In this document: in pieces, positions 1 through 10,284 of the stretch
Position numbering within the stretch: the stretch's first letter is position 1
Layout: every line of letters starts with the position of its first letter
NCBI GenBank assembly: GCA_030765065.1
Contig: CM060983.1
Span: 44,576,067-44,640,066, forward strand
Direction of reading: 5' to 3'
Source of the DNA: Deroplatys truncata
Taxonomy: Eukaryota > Arthropoda > Insecta > Mantodea > Mantidae
Length of the DNA stretch: 64,000 bases
Notes under the pieces: model-generated
Databases searched by the model: none
What the model saw: the letters and a program-made list of their open reading frames with translations, nothing else
What the model was told of the DNA's origin: nothing
Translations under genes and position numbers: made by a program

Positions 1-319
1 TGTGTACCCATAATTTTCAACTTACCCAATTCTCAAGTTTTTAATTTAAAATTCTTTTAATTATAATTTACACTTTTATGAATTAAATGTTACGTACTGA
101 AAAACTAAATACATACAATAATGCTAAATGAACTGGTACAAGTCTATACAACGACCAACAAAACGGCAGATTTACAGGTAATTAAAAGATCTAGGTGTCA
201 CTGAATGATTACAAAAATAAGTTGTCTGGGTATTAACAGTACAGTACCATCACGGATGCTTACAAAAGAATAAAGATAAGGAAACAGATGAAGAAAATGC
301 ACCGGTTTCCAGGGAATTG
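1..319. other. Unassigned AT-rich DNA
   Basis: AT-rich sequence with no open frame of note, no tRNA-like fold and no similarity by eye to the repeat families in the rest of the window. It leads into the transposase relic that starts at about 320. Confidence 0.4.
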
Positions 320-716
320 CTCAAAATGGCGACCTCTTAACATTAATGCATAGGCGACACCTATCATTCCTGAACCCCGATGAGCATTCCCGGTGCGTTA
401 CGAATCTCAACATTTGGCTTCAATACTGCGCCTCTTCAGAATCAGTCGTTGATAAATACACCATAGTCTGAAGATGACCCCAGAAAAATAAATCCATGCG
501 GTTGCGATCCGGAGAACGAAGTGGCTAGGGCACTGTAGGACTGCCTCTTTCGATCCAGCGATTCGGGAAGTTTCGATTTAGATACTTCCGAACGTTTATA
601 CCATAATGCGCATGAGCTCCATCGTGTTGGAAATGCAGCTGAGCCCGAAAATAAGTATCACTAGGCAGTCGAGGAGGATGAAGGTATGATCCAAAGGCGT
701 GGTCAGAACGTAACAC
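320..716 (-). pseudogene. Tc1/mariner-superfamily transposase, C-terminal relic
   Basis: Read on the minus strand, this stretch gives the end of an insect transposase of the kind usually found with a DUF4817-type N-terminal domain. Visible pieces are FQHDGAHAHYGINVRKYL, then LRSPDRNRMDLFFWGHL, then a degraded RRCRLCIQANGGHFEHLL-like tail readable as RNDRCRLCIN. The order (second catalytic Asp in QHDGAHAHY, then the SPD...D.FFWG block, then the C-terminal Gly-Gly-His-Phe tail) matches the family and the better preserved copy at 16793-17825. Only the last third is present. An in-frame stop lies between SPTVP and PLRSP, and another follows the EEAQY segment, so it is dead. No terminal inverted repeat was recognised on either side. 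Confidence 0.7.
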
Positions 717-777
717 ATCAGATGTTTATCACGTGGGGCATTCACGCAAGACTCGATTTTCATCATTTTTTAAAATT

Positions 778-2398
778 AATGTTTATTTTCTCTACAACGT
801 ACTTATAGGTAGAGAAGATATTGCATTCCACCCATGGAACATTTTTCGAAATTTCTTATTTTCTAAACAAATAGCTCTAACGATTTTGATTAAAATACTA
901 TATATTAAAGATATTTAAATGATAAATGAAAAATAAAATGTATATATACTGGGAATACCTTGTGAAGACCTCTACATTCGGTAGGGATTTTGTATAATCT
1001 TGTATAACTGGTAAACGTTAAGGGATAGACGAAAACGTACTGTACAAAAAAAATCTGATGTGTTACACTCACATGACTTTCTCTACTCTGGTACAAACTA
1101 TTTTTACATTCTCTTATTCTCCATCTATTTCATATTAATCGAGATAAACATTTGCAGAAACGATCTTTTGGCATGCAAAGAGAATTACATTTTACACATA
1201 GCGACCAGTTCTAAAAATATTTGACTATCGCTTAAGGCCTACCATGTTCCTCTTGTTTTGTAATTGCAAGGGCAATATAGAAATACAGTAGCCTTTAAGC
1301 ATCGACATATATCTTAATAGCTGGTTGCTAGGTGCAGCACTATTCTCTTTGCCACAGATTAACACTCTTTGCATATCCAAGGCAAAAAAAAATTAATAAC
1401 GAATTCCCATTTGAGAAAATAAGTATTGAAAAATTTAAGGGAATAACAAGCAATATCTCGAAAATGGTTCACTCAACAAAAAAAATGTATATAACATAAA
1501 TTGTGTATTTTAACACGATCTACATTTTCTGTGTAGTAAAATTTTGTCTATCTCTTATGGTTTACCAGTTATGCAAAATTCGTTCACAATGAAGAATACT
1601 TTTGGAGACATTTCAGAAAACTCAAGATATACATTTTATTTGTCATGAAAGTATCTTAAACATATGATATTTTAATCAAAATCGTTAGAGCCATTTTTGA
1701 GAAAATTCAACTTTTCGAAAAATCTTCCATGTAAAGGGTAGTCTGGGATGGGGGGGGGATTTTCTTGAAAACCTTCGTGTCGCATCTCTGGAAGATACTG
1801 AACCTAAATACCAAGTTTGGTGTTTATCCGACTGTTCGTTTCTGAGTTATGCTGTTCGCAGACAGACACACACACACACGGACATGTTTCCAAAAATGCT
1901 TTTTTTGGATTCAGGGGGTCTCAAAACATATATTTCCGGTGAAATCTCGGTATCGAATTGTTGGGTGGAATACAATACTTCCCCTACTTACTATACTAGT
2001 AGAGAAAGTAAAAATGTAGATGTCTTTAAAATACACAATTTATTTCAATTAAGTTTTTGTGGCATAGCTATTTCTGAGATATCCGTTAGTAATGGTTCGA
2101 ATTGTTCATTACTTGGCCATTCTCTTGAAGTCCTATCAACATTCAGTTGTTTCTCGCCATTGCATAGAAATAGTATGAAATTTTAAGGCTAGCATATAGC
2201 GTCCAGTTCTTAAATATTTGACTATCGCTGTTCCGTTTATATCTATAACGAAATGTGTAATGTAGCTATTTCTGCAAAGGTTTATTCGGATTAAAACGTA
2301 GTAGATAGAAAAATAAGATTTAGTAAGAATAGTTTGCATAGCCACTAATAAACATTAAAGGGTATGGAAAGTCATGTGAATGTATCACATCAGATTTT
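778..2398 (+). mobile_element. R1 dispersed element, older copy, split by a younger R1
   Basis: An old, diverged R1 copy in two parts, 778-1049 and 2018-2398. The left part starts with the R1 end motif (TTTTCTCTAC followed by a purine-rich GGTAGAGAAG) and the right part ends with a tail of the form GAAAGTCATGTGAATG...ATCAGATTTTA. The break falls in the A-run of the internal block that elsewhere reads CACAAAAAATGTAGAT, where the younger copy 1050-2017 sits. R1 strand is defined here so that the + copy ends in the stem-loop followed by a T-run. Confidence 0.7.
1050..2017 (-). mobile_element. R1 dispersed element, younger full-length copy
   Basis: A complete R1 copy in the minus orientation. 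It opens with TCTGATGTGTTACACTCACA and TGACTTTCTCTACT, and closes with AGTAGAGAAAGTAAAAA. The short CA tract (1864-1879) is the family's internal microsatellite in reduced form. It has no coding capacity: the 100-residue open frame at 1884-2186 is simply the conserved terminal block of R1 read through into the host copy. It is inserted into an A-run of the older R1 copy. Confidence 0.8.
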
Positions 2399-2399
2399 A

Positions 2400-2994
2400 T
2401 GGAAGTTAAGAAACGTGGTAACCGATAGAGATAAAGAAGGAGAAATTTAGAGTATGTTGTTAAAGCAATTTCATATATAGGCAATATTTATTTCCTTATA
2501 TGCCAGTGTGATAGGAAACTTGCGGAAGAGTGCTTAGGCACCGCACCTGTAAGCCCATGCAATCCCCTTTGTGGCTTCAGACAACAAAAGGCAAGGTAAA
2601 GAAAGAAAATAAACGACACATAAACGCCCATGTTCGCTTCAGGAGACCGTAACGGAGAGTCGCACCGCAGTACAAAGGCATTTATTACACGCTGAGTTTT
2701 ATTGACACCGTAGTCATAACGACAGGAATAACAGACATTATGGACTCGAGGACATGATGTCCGTGTGCAAGTATGCGATACATGACGTCCCTGAAGGTGT
2801 GAACATGCTCTTATGTTGAATAAATAAATAACGTTGCTACAAATATGCACGTGGGAAGAACCGCCTAAGTCCGAGATAGATTGCCTGGCTACTTCGATTT
2901 TATTGCCAAAATCACATCCTATTTTAAATTCAAAATTGTATAAGCACATAAAATGTGGGATAGGGAATCTGATTAGTGCCCTCTCTAGCTCCCA
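2400..2994. other. Unassigned sequence with a long minus-strand open frame
   Basis: This gap holds most of a 177-residue minus-strand open frame (2488-3021). Its N-terminal part overlaps the following R1 copy, it shows no recognisable domain and its composition looks untypical of a conserved protein, so I do not call it a gene. No tRNA or inverted repeat was seen. Confidence 0.3.
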
Positions 2995-3902
2995 TAGAGG
3001 AAGTATTACATCCCAAACCAAAATTCTGTATAGGTTTCACCGGAAATATACGTTTTGAGGCTCTCTGAATAAATACCCGCGTGTGTGTGTGTGTGAGTGT
3101 GTGTGTGTGTGTGTGTGAACAAAATAACTCCAAACTCCGTATTTAAGTTCAGTGTCTTCTGAAAATATAACACAAAGATTTTGCAGAAAATACTTTCACT
3201 GCAAACTACCCTTTACATGGGAAACTGGACGGTATCCTAATGCCATCTGCACGGCGCAAAGCAAAAGATCCGGCTGCTATGCGCTAGGGTCTCTGTGGAC
3301 ACGTGACGAAGCAAGATAGCATGGTTGCAGAGATGAGACCTAGAAGGCTAACTGTCCGCCTTTCTATATGAAAGCGGCAGTTAGAATGGACGGCACTCTA
3401 ATGTCATCTACACGGCACGAAGCAGAAGATTCAGTTGCTATGCGCTAGGGTCTCTGTGGACACGAAGCGGTTGGTTACAGGGACTTAGAAGGCTAACTGT
3501 CCGTCACATTTCGATCTAAGAGTTATCCACTAACAGATCCGTCGCGATATGGCCGTGTAGTTAAAGCGACGTAAAAGAAATACGGTGATAATAATAATTT
3601 GTTAATTTTGATTTTCCGAAAAAATGACTAACGATTTTGATTAAAACACCCCATTTTTATGATATGTGCATGACTGATAAAAGGTATTTTCTGCGAATAG
3701 CATGTGAAGTCCTCTTCATTCTAAATGAATTTTGTATACTTTTGTACAACTGGGTATACCATAAGTAAAAGACAAAAATTACTACACAAAAATAAATGCA
3801 GATCTCGTTAAAGCACATTGCTTAAGGCAATTAATTGTTGTGGTATTAATAATTTCTGAGATATTCGTTGTTATTGGTTTGGATTTGTTCAGTACTTTTA
3901 TA
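2995..3902 (+). mobile_element. R1 dispersed element, old copy split by a SINE-D repeat
   Basis: An old R1 copy in two parts, 2995-3222 and about 3595-3902. The left part carries the block around TTTCACCGGAAATATACG, the expanded GT microsatellite at about 3080-3117 and the block ending CTTTACATGG. The right part resumes with the ACGATTTTGATTAAAA block and the CATAAG...ACACAAAA block. SINE-D sequence sits between them. Confidence 0.65.
3218..3594 (+). repeat. SINE-D repeat, internally duplicated
   Basis: Two tandem versions of the same unit: GGACGGTATCCTAATGCCAT at about 3227 and GGACGGCACTCTAATGTCAT at about 3389, each followed by GCTATGCGCTAGGGTCTCTG and by CTAGAAGGCTAACTGTCCG or TTAGAAGGCTAACTGTCCG. 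The 3' end reads TCGCGATATGGCCGTGTAG then GCGACGTAAAAGAAATA. The same family recurs at 26040-26305 and, reversed, at the window's right edge. Its short length, dispersal and A-rich end suggest a SINE, but I cannot show a tRNA-like promoter with confidence. Confidence 0.6.
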
Positions 3903-4082
3903 TTTTATTCTCTCTACCAGTGCATAGTAGGTAGAGAAGGTATTGCATTCCACCCAAAAATTCGAAACCGAGATTTCACTATAAATACACGTTTGGAAAC
4001 CCCTTAATTAAAAGAAAACCATTTTAGAAAAAGGTCCGTGTGTTGTGTCTGTATGTGAACGGCAAACTCTGTCTGTGAAATC
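3903..4082 (+). mobile_element. R1 dispersed element, 5' end only
   Basis: Starts with TCTCTCTACC and GTAGGTAGAGAAGGTATTGC, the R1 left-end motif, and runs through the block before the microsatellite. It stops where the mariner-derived hairpin begins at about 4083, so the rest was lost or displaced. It lies directly after another R1 copy in the same orientation. Confidence 0.6.
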
Positions 4083-4600
4083 ATTCGACAGCTGGTTAGG
4101 AGCACAGGACCCACTTCTGATTCATCTTCGTCACGGTGTTAAAGCGCTTACCTCCAAGATGACCTTTGAGTCAGAGGAACATGTGAAAATCACTTGGAAA
4201 AAGATCTGGTGAATATGGAGGATGCGAGAAAACTTCCCAGTTGAATCTTTTGAGCTCCGCCTGGGTCAAGATTCAACTTGGAAGTTTACTCGTATCCTCC
4301 GTATTCACCGGAGCTTGCCCCAAGTGATGTTCCTCCAACTCAAAGGTAAGCGCTTTTAACACCGATGATGAAGTCAAATCAGTGAACATCCGGTTGCGAG
4401 CACAGGACCCGATCTAGTACAACACTGGCTTGGAAAAACTTATGTTATGTCCCCAAAAATGCTTGGAAAAAAATGTTGACTATGTAGAAAAGTAACAGAA
4501 GGATTGTGCAATATAAACAAATTTAATTCAACATGATCAATTGTGTGTAATGTTTTTTTTATATAAAATATGGAAACTTACTTATTGGACGCCCCTCGTA
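4083..4600 (+). mobile_element. Mariner remnant rearranged into a long hairpin
   Basis: The right end at 4585-4600 is a mariner-type terminal repeat (TTGGACGCCCCTCGTA) ending in the TA target dinucleotide. No matching left terminal repeat is present. About 4117-4249 and 4268-4383 are inverted copies of the same transposase segment around an 18-bp loop, so the single strand can fold into a hairpin of roughly 115-130 bp arms. GAGCACAGGACCC also occurs in direct orientation on both sides of the hairpin (about 4100 and 4398). Confidence 0.75.
4285..4495 (+). pseudogene. Mariner transposase, C-terminal relic
   Basis: The plus strand gives YPPYSPELAPSD, the mariner block that carries the third catalytic Asp, and, in another frame, TDDEVKSVNIRLRAQDPI, then YNTGLEKL, then QKCLEKNVDYVEK followed by a stop. 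This is the normal mariner C-terminus (a TDDEVK-type start, the YN.GLEKL helix and a final DYVEK). A frame change separates the two parts and one stop interrupts the tail. Only about the last 80 residues of a protein of about 340 remain. Confidence 0.75.
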
Positions 4601-5542
4601 GAACTAAACTGTTTTGGTTAAAGAAAACGGCCCTTACAAACCCCCCACATCACATTATCAGATGATTTATTTCCTAAGTAGGGCCTAAGTTTTATTATAC
4701 ATCACACACATATAATTCTAATTCAATGTTTTCTTTCAAGATACATCGACAACTTCGGATATAGTTTTATTAAATATATATGTCTACTTGTTAATTATAT
4801 ATAATGTTATATTACATTTTATTCTAAAATAGTTTAAATAAATCCCACTCCAGTTTGCATTCTTGTAGACAAATTTATCAACAAAAACAAGGCTTCTTGT
4901 GAGATTAGTTCACATAATTTAAATTCTTTTTATTAAAGTCCATTTTTCTTTCCATCTGATATACTTCAGTCTTCAGCCTCGAAGCAAGTTTCATTTGTTA
5001 GACTCAATTAAACTTCTGGAAAACGACTAGGATCTATGGAATTACTCTTGGTGGTAAGTATATGTTCAGTTTTATATAATGAGTTGGAGAAAAAGCACTA
5101 GAGCTGAATACTAATTTTATAATAATTGATTTTACCAGAAGCTTTTGGGGTGATTTATAAACATGAGGCGCTCTAAAATGTATGTTATAGAATTCTTGAG
5201 CACACCTGCATGCAAGAGCAACCTTGGTTCGCTGTGGGTGTCCCGTCTTATGATTTACACTCCATAACGAGTGGGGCGTGCAAAAACGTGCCTTTTGGTG
5301 TCGTTAAAAACACGCACCTGCATACTGTCGCATATTCAGTGCCACAATAGTGTCTGGCCACCCGTAACGAGAGGAGGCAATGCTCCACATGCTGGGACTG
5401 GCTGCCAGCCACCAGGAGATCAGAAGACGCCGAAGAGGATACGGTCCTTGGAGAGTGTGTTCACTATCTCATTATTGATTTCAAGGGGATATCGCGATAC
5501 CATGACTGAAAATGTAAGAAGGCTGTAAGATAGTAGTGCTCT
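4601..5542. other. Unassigned AT-rich DNA
   Basis: Mostly AT-rich. The more GC-rich part at 5210-5530 holds an 85-residue plus-strand open frame (5271-5528) with no recognisable domain. No tRNA, terminal repeat or known SINE head was seen. Confidence 0.35.
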
Positions 5543-6038
5543 AAAAATATCTGATGTTACAGTCACATGACTTTCTCTACCCTCTATCGTTTATAAGTGG
5601 GTGCAAACTATTCTTACGCAACTATTCTTTCTGTCTACTTCTTTATTATCGAGATAAACCTTTGCAGAAATAGCTACATCACACATTTCGTTATAAACAA
5701 AGAGAATAGGATAGTCAAATGGTTAAGAACTGAACGCTATACTCTGGCCTTAAAACTCCATACTGTTTCCATGCAATCGCGAGAAGCAACAGAATGTTGA
5801 CAGAGAATGACCAAGAAATGAACAATTCGAACCATTACTAACGTATATCTCAGAAATGACTTATGCCAAAAAAAAACTTATTGGAAATAAATTGTATGTT
5901 TTAAAGAGATCTGCATTTTTTTGTGTAGCACGTTTTCGTCTATCGCTTAACGTTTAACAGTTACACAAGATTATATAAAACTCCTTCCAAATGAAAACGA
6001 CTTTACAGGCTATTCCCAAAAAACTCAATATATACGGT
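5543..6038 (-). mobile_element. R1 dispersed element, older copy, truncated
   Basis: Begins with ATCTGATGTTACAGTCACAT and the CTTTCTCTACC motif. It continues through GCAGAAATAGCTACATCACA and CAATCGCGAGAAGCAACAG, blocks typical of the older R1 subfamily. It stops before the microsatellite block, where unrelated sequence takes over. Confidence 0.65.
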
Positions 6039-6837
6039 CTATTACCGTTCTTTAGACTCGCACGAGCTTGCAGTAGTCCCTTGACTAACCTTAACTTATT
6101 TATGAGCTTGGATATGATTATGTCGAAGAATACCGTTAGCACGTTATATAAATATTTCACCTACATCACTTTACAATTGCTTAATTGCGCGGCACTTAGC
6201 AAATTTCGGAACTTAGCGTCCTTTTCTGACCCGGAGTGCTACGTGTTACCTCAACGAAGAATCATGACAAACTGTCCCAAATCCACGCTCGCATTCACAT
6301 ATAACAACGACTGCTCGCCCTCAAATTGTGTATATGTCCCTGCGTCTTCCTATGTTTCCATTAGTTCTCACACTTATTCTCTACGTTATTGGTTCCCTGG
6401 TTGAAAATTCAAAGCCTAACTGTAAGAAAAGTCCGTTGCCTCATAGCGTCTCTTTACTCTTAAAACTTGCCTCATTCCCACGAAGTACAAAAGACGGTTT
6501 CGATTTTTATGGCCCCACGCTCGGAAAACATAATGAACAGTCTAAAACGAAGCTACTCTTATTTTGCCTAAATCTTGCCGTTTTTCTTAGGCAATCACGC
6601 CTTTACTTATTTAACAATATTATTGAAACTTAAAACATATTTACAGCTTCTAAAGGGCTTTCGATTGATACAGTTTTAATCCTATTGCTTTAAAATTATG
6701 GAAAATTATCAAATTGTATGTTAATTAATTATCAATAATTTCTAAATTATAATCATTACAGAGTTCCTTTTTGTGTATTCTTAATCAGGCGGAAATATCG
6801 CTACAACAGCAAATAAACACATTTAAGTATAGGAGAA
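6039..6837. other. Unassigned, C/T-rich on the plus strand then AT-rich
   Basis: About 6040-6640 has far more C than G on the plus strand and many CTAAC, CTCGC and CTTAC words. It supports overlapping plus-strand open frames of 137 (5991-6404) and 101 (6328-6633) residues, which look like by-products of the skew. The remainder to 6837 is AT-rich with nothing recognised. Confidence 0.3.
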
Positions 6838-6898
6838 AAAAATATTTGTATGCACACTAATAAACGATAGAGAGAGAAAGTCATGTAACAGATAAGAC
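6838..6898 (+). mobile_element. R1 dispersed element, 3' end fragment
   Basis: Only the tail of an R1 copy is seen: CACTAATAAACGATAGAGAG then GAAAGTCATGTAACAGATAA, comparable to the 3' end of the copy that finishes at 2398. Confidence 0.45.
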
Positions 6899-6997
6899 TT
6901 TTAAAATTTTAGAGCCTATTTTGGGTGACTAAACTTGATTTTTAAGGGTCTAAAATCTGAGGTCTACGAGGGATGATCAATAAAGACTGAGACTGAT

Positions 6998-7159
6998 TTT
7001 TTACTTTCTCTACTACGTATAGTAAGTAGGGGAAGTATTGCATTCCACCCAAAAATTCGATACCGAGATTTCGCCGGAAATACATGTTTTGAGACCTCCT
7101 GAATCCAAAAAAAGCATTTTTGGAAACATGTCCGTGTGTGTGTCTGTGTGTGTGTGTAT

Positions 7160-7206
<47 letters not shown>

Positions 7207-7902
7207 CAGCATAACTCAAAAACGAACAGTCGGATAAACACCAAACTTGGTATTTAGGTTCAGTATCTTCTAGAGATGCGACACGAAGGTTTTCAAGAAA
7301 ATCCCTCCACCCCAGACTACCCTTTACATGGAAGATTTTTCGAAAATTTTAATTTTCTCAAAAATGGCACTAACGATTTTGATGAAAATATCATATGTTT
7401 AAGATAAGGTCACAAGAAATGAAATGTATATCTCGAATTTTCTGGGAATGTCTCCAAAAGTATTCTTCATTGTGAACGACTTTTGTATAACTGGTAAACC
7501 ATAAGAGATAGACAAAATTTTACTACACAACAAATGTAGATCGCGTTAAAATACACAACTTATGTCATATACATTTCTTTTGTAGAGTGAACCGTTTTCG
7601 AGATATTGCTTGTTATTTCCTTAAATTTTCCAATACTTATACTTTTTCTCAAATGCGTTATTCATTTTTTTTATGTCCTGGACATGCAAAGAGAATGGAA
7701 TGCGGCACATACCAACCAGCGTTAAAATATTTGACTATCGCTTAAAAGCTACCATATTCCCCTTGCATATACAAGAAAATTAGCAATAAGATTGACATCT
7801 CGATATCTCGATTAACATGAAGCATATGGAGAATAGGCGTTTGTAAAATTAGATTGTACAAGAGTAGAGAAAGTCATGTGAGTGTAACACATCAGATTTT
7901 TT
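6998..7902 (+). mobile_element. R1 dispersed element, young full-length copy inside a mariner
   Basis: Starts TTTTACTTTCTCTACTACG and ends GTGTAACACATCAGATTTTT. The GT microsatellite spans about 7133-7203. Open frames rich in Thr-His on the minus strand across 6942-7244 are the translated microsatellite. It is inserted at the T-run where the mariner's left terminal repeat ends. Confidence 0.85.
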
Positions 7903-8055
7903 CTGTAGTTTCCTTGATAGTTTTATGTCTCTACCACGAATACTTGAAAAGCAGGGTTTTTTGTATAATGTCCATAAGCGACAGCACTCTCGTAACGGTA
8001 GATTGGTAGTAATGATGTATATTGTTGACCCTACTTGAATTTCGCATACCACAAA

Positions 8056-8704
8056 ATGGAGGTGACACGAGAGGAGCAATACAGCGCAATAAAATTTTAT
8101 TTTCGTTTAAATCATACAGCCTTGAAACTTTCGAAAAGCTGAAGCAAGCATACGGTGAAAATGCACTACCTCGTGCAACGGTGTTTAGGTGGTTCAAGGA
8201 CTTCAAAGAAGGGCGAGTCCTCTGTGCTAAGCAAGGTGGGCCTCGTGTTTCGGAATGGAATGATTTACCAGCATGCAGTTCCCCCCTCACACTACTGTTA
8301 CAGCAGCTACTACACGTCAGTATTGGCTACACTGAGGAAGCACATTACAAGGAAACGTCCAGAACATCATCGGAATGGGTGGCGACTTCATCACGACAAC
8401 GCTCGGCCTCACGTCGCAAATCAAGTCCAGGAATTTTTGGCTAAATTCAACATTACCTGTGTGCCGCATCCGCCTTAAAGTCCCGGTCTTACCCCCTGTG
8501 ATTTCTTTTTATTCCCATTACTAAAGGCAAAGCTCCGGGGCATTCGATTTGAGAGCACTGAAGCAGTGCTAAAGAAAAGTGAGGCGATTCTCAAAGAATG
8601 GCCTGCACCATGTGTTCGAGGACTGGCAGAGACGCTATAAAGAGTGCATTCAGTTAGGAGGGGACTACTTTGAAAAAGATCATGTCAACATTGAAATGGA
8701 GTAA
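8056..8704 (+). pseudogene. Mariner transposase, internally deleted
   Basis: The start codon at 8056 begins MEVTREEQYSAIKFYFRLNH, the helix-turn-helix N-terminus of a mariner transposase. One frame change later comes ETFEKLKQAYGENALPRATV and FRWFKDFKEGR. After about residue 65 the middle of the protein, including the first catalytic Asp (the DE.W block), is missing. The protein resumes with HHDNARPHVANQVQEFLAKF (second Asp), CDFFLFPLLKAKLRG (third Asp region) and EDWQRRYKECIQLGGDYFEK before the stop at 8702-8704. With an internal deletion and at least two frame changes it cannot be functional. Confidence 0.85.
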
Positions 8705-8755
8705 TAAATATCTGTGAAAAAAATCAATCTCAGTCTTTATTGATCAGCCCTCGTA

Positions 8756-10284
8756 GTTATTGCATACATGTTTCCACGAAAGAAGGCTGGTTTTGAAAAC
8801 AAAACTGCTTCAGAAATGCTGCTGCAATCTGTGGATCATTCAGAGAACATTTCAAATCACTCTCTTAGTTTTTTTGAACTCTAAAGTTTTGAAACGAAAA
8901 TCCCATTTTGGGTTTTTAGGTACAGAGACAGTGGGCAGCAAATAAGGGAGTCGTACTGTGTAGAGATGCATCTCGAAACGAAGTTGTACGTGCCTTGCTC
9001 TCTTGTGCAGCTGTAAATATCTCAGAAACAAGCATACATACATCTTTCTGGCCGGGATAAATCTGATGCATGTTCCACGATAGCAGAATAATTCGGCCAG
9101 TTTTTTCATACGATGATATCTTCTCTATAATAAGCAGTATCCGTACTTGTCCTCTGACACACCCACCATCCGGCCATTTCTGCATGTCAGAGACATCCAG
9201 CATTATAAAGTAATTAATCTTCCGATGTGAAGAGCACAACCTTAATTATCTTCATAGCATGAAATGGATCGAATCAAAACAAAATATAGAACACATAAAT
9301 TACAACAGGGACGATTAACCTGTCGCCAACTGTTACATAAAGATGAAGAGGGATGGGGGGACCATCCAACGCCTGCTGCAACAAAAATGTCTTGTAAATA
9401 CATTATTTATACTGCTTCGTCAATCTGGATAATTTAAATGTTATAAATGCCGCAAGGAATACGTAGCAGAAAAGAATATGCAAGCTATGTCGCGCACATC
9501 TCTCTTTTTCTTTTTTAAATACAAGTTCCATGACCTGGCATTCAAGGGCATTCTTATTTCATTAAGTGAATCTGAAGAATTTACCATTCTTACTAACGAG
9601 AGAAACTTAAAAGGGAAATTAAAAAGCCCTATCCCGCTAATATTGAATCTTCTAAAATTTTTAAATTCATAAGCAATTATATCAGAAATTATTTAAGATA
9701 TAAGACTGATATTTTTACAGGACGTAGAGCAATGCCAATTTCTAAATACACCGATCCACTTTTATCAAATAATTTTGCTTATTAATGAAGATGGGATTTT
9801 TTTCTCATTATACCACATTTTGATTAACATTGATTAGCAATTCGTTTTAAATAACCAGCCATCTTACTAATCCCAAAGTAGATCCACAACAGCATTTAGA
9901 GGTTGTTTTTATCATCCTAAAATTTAATTTAGTTATCTTCAATAGTTTCTGAGGAAAAAAGCGTCATTTATACCAGAAAATGTCATTCAGAGAAGAAGTT
10001 GTTCAAAGCAAAAATGCGAAAAATAAAACAACCTCAAATATATTTGCAAATCAAGATATCACATGTCTTGGGAACACAGAAAGTGATAAATTAACAATAA
10101 TATCAATTTTAAATCAAAATTTGCCCTAAAGATGGACTAAATCTTACCTCTCTAAGTATGTTGTAATTTTTTTCCTTTTGGAAGTGGTGCATAATTCAGA
10201 ACACAAAATGGCAGATGTAGTACCACTTTTAAAAATACATTTAAAATGCATCTATTGTGCCTACAATGATAAAAAATGTGAAGT
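8756..10284. other. Unassigned DNA
   Basis: The stretch 8850-9240 supports overlapping minus-strand open frames of 85 and 107 residues without a recognisable domain. It may be an old transposon remnant but I could not identify one. From 9240 to 10284 the DNA is AT-rich and featureless. Confidence 0.3.

Larger units (their letters stand above)
6965..8755 (+). mobile_element. Mariner transposon with both ends, interrupted by R1
   Basis: Matching terminal inverted repeats of about 36-38 bp: CGAGGGATGATCAATAAAGA after the TA at 6965-6966 and, on the opposite strand, CGAGGGCTGATCAATAAAGA inside the TA at 8754-8755. The arms differ at only a few positions. A complete R1 copy (6998-7902) lies immediately inside the left terminal repeat. 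Without it the element is about 890 bp, short for a mariner of about 1.3 kb, because part of the transposase is missing. Confidence 0.85.

Noticed and set aside
2488-3021. A 177-residue minus-strand open frame, the longest in the window
   Set aside because: Its first part overlaps an R1 copy and no domain, signal or conserved motif is visible.
5991-6633. A gene at the overlapping 137- and 101-residue open frames
   Set aside because: The frames sit in a strand-skewed stretch, the first begins inside an R1 copy, and neither shows a known domain.
6942-7244. Thr-His repeat proteins on the minus strand (also at 2930-3133, 12337-12679 and 22265-22478)
   Set aside because: These are translations of the CA/GT microsatellite inside R1 copies.
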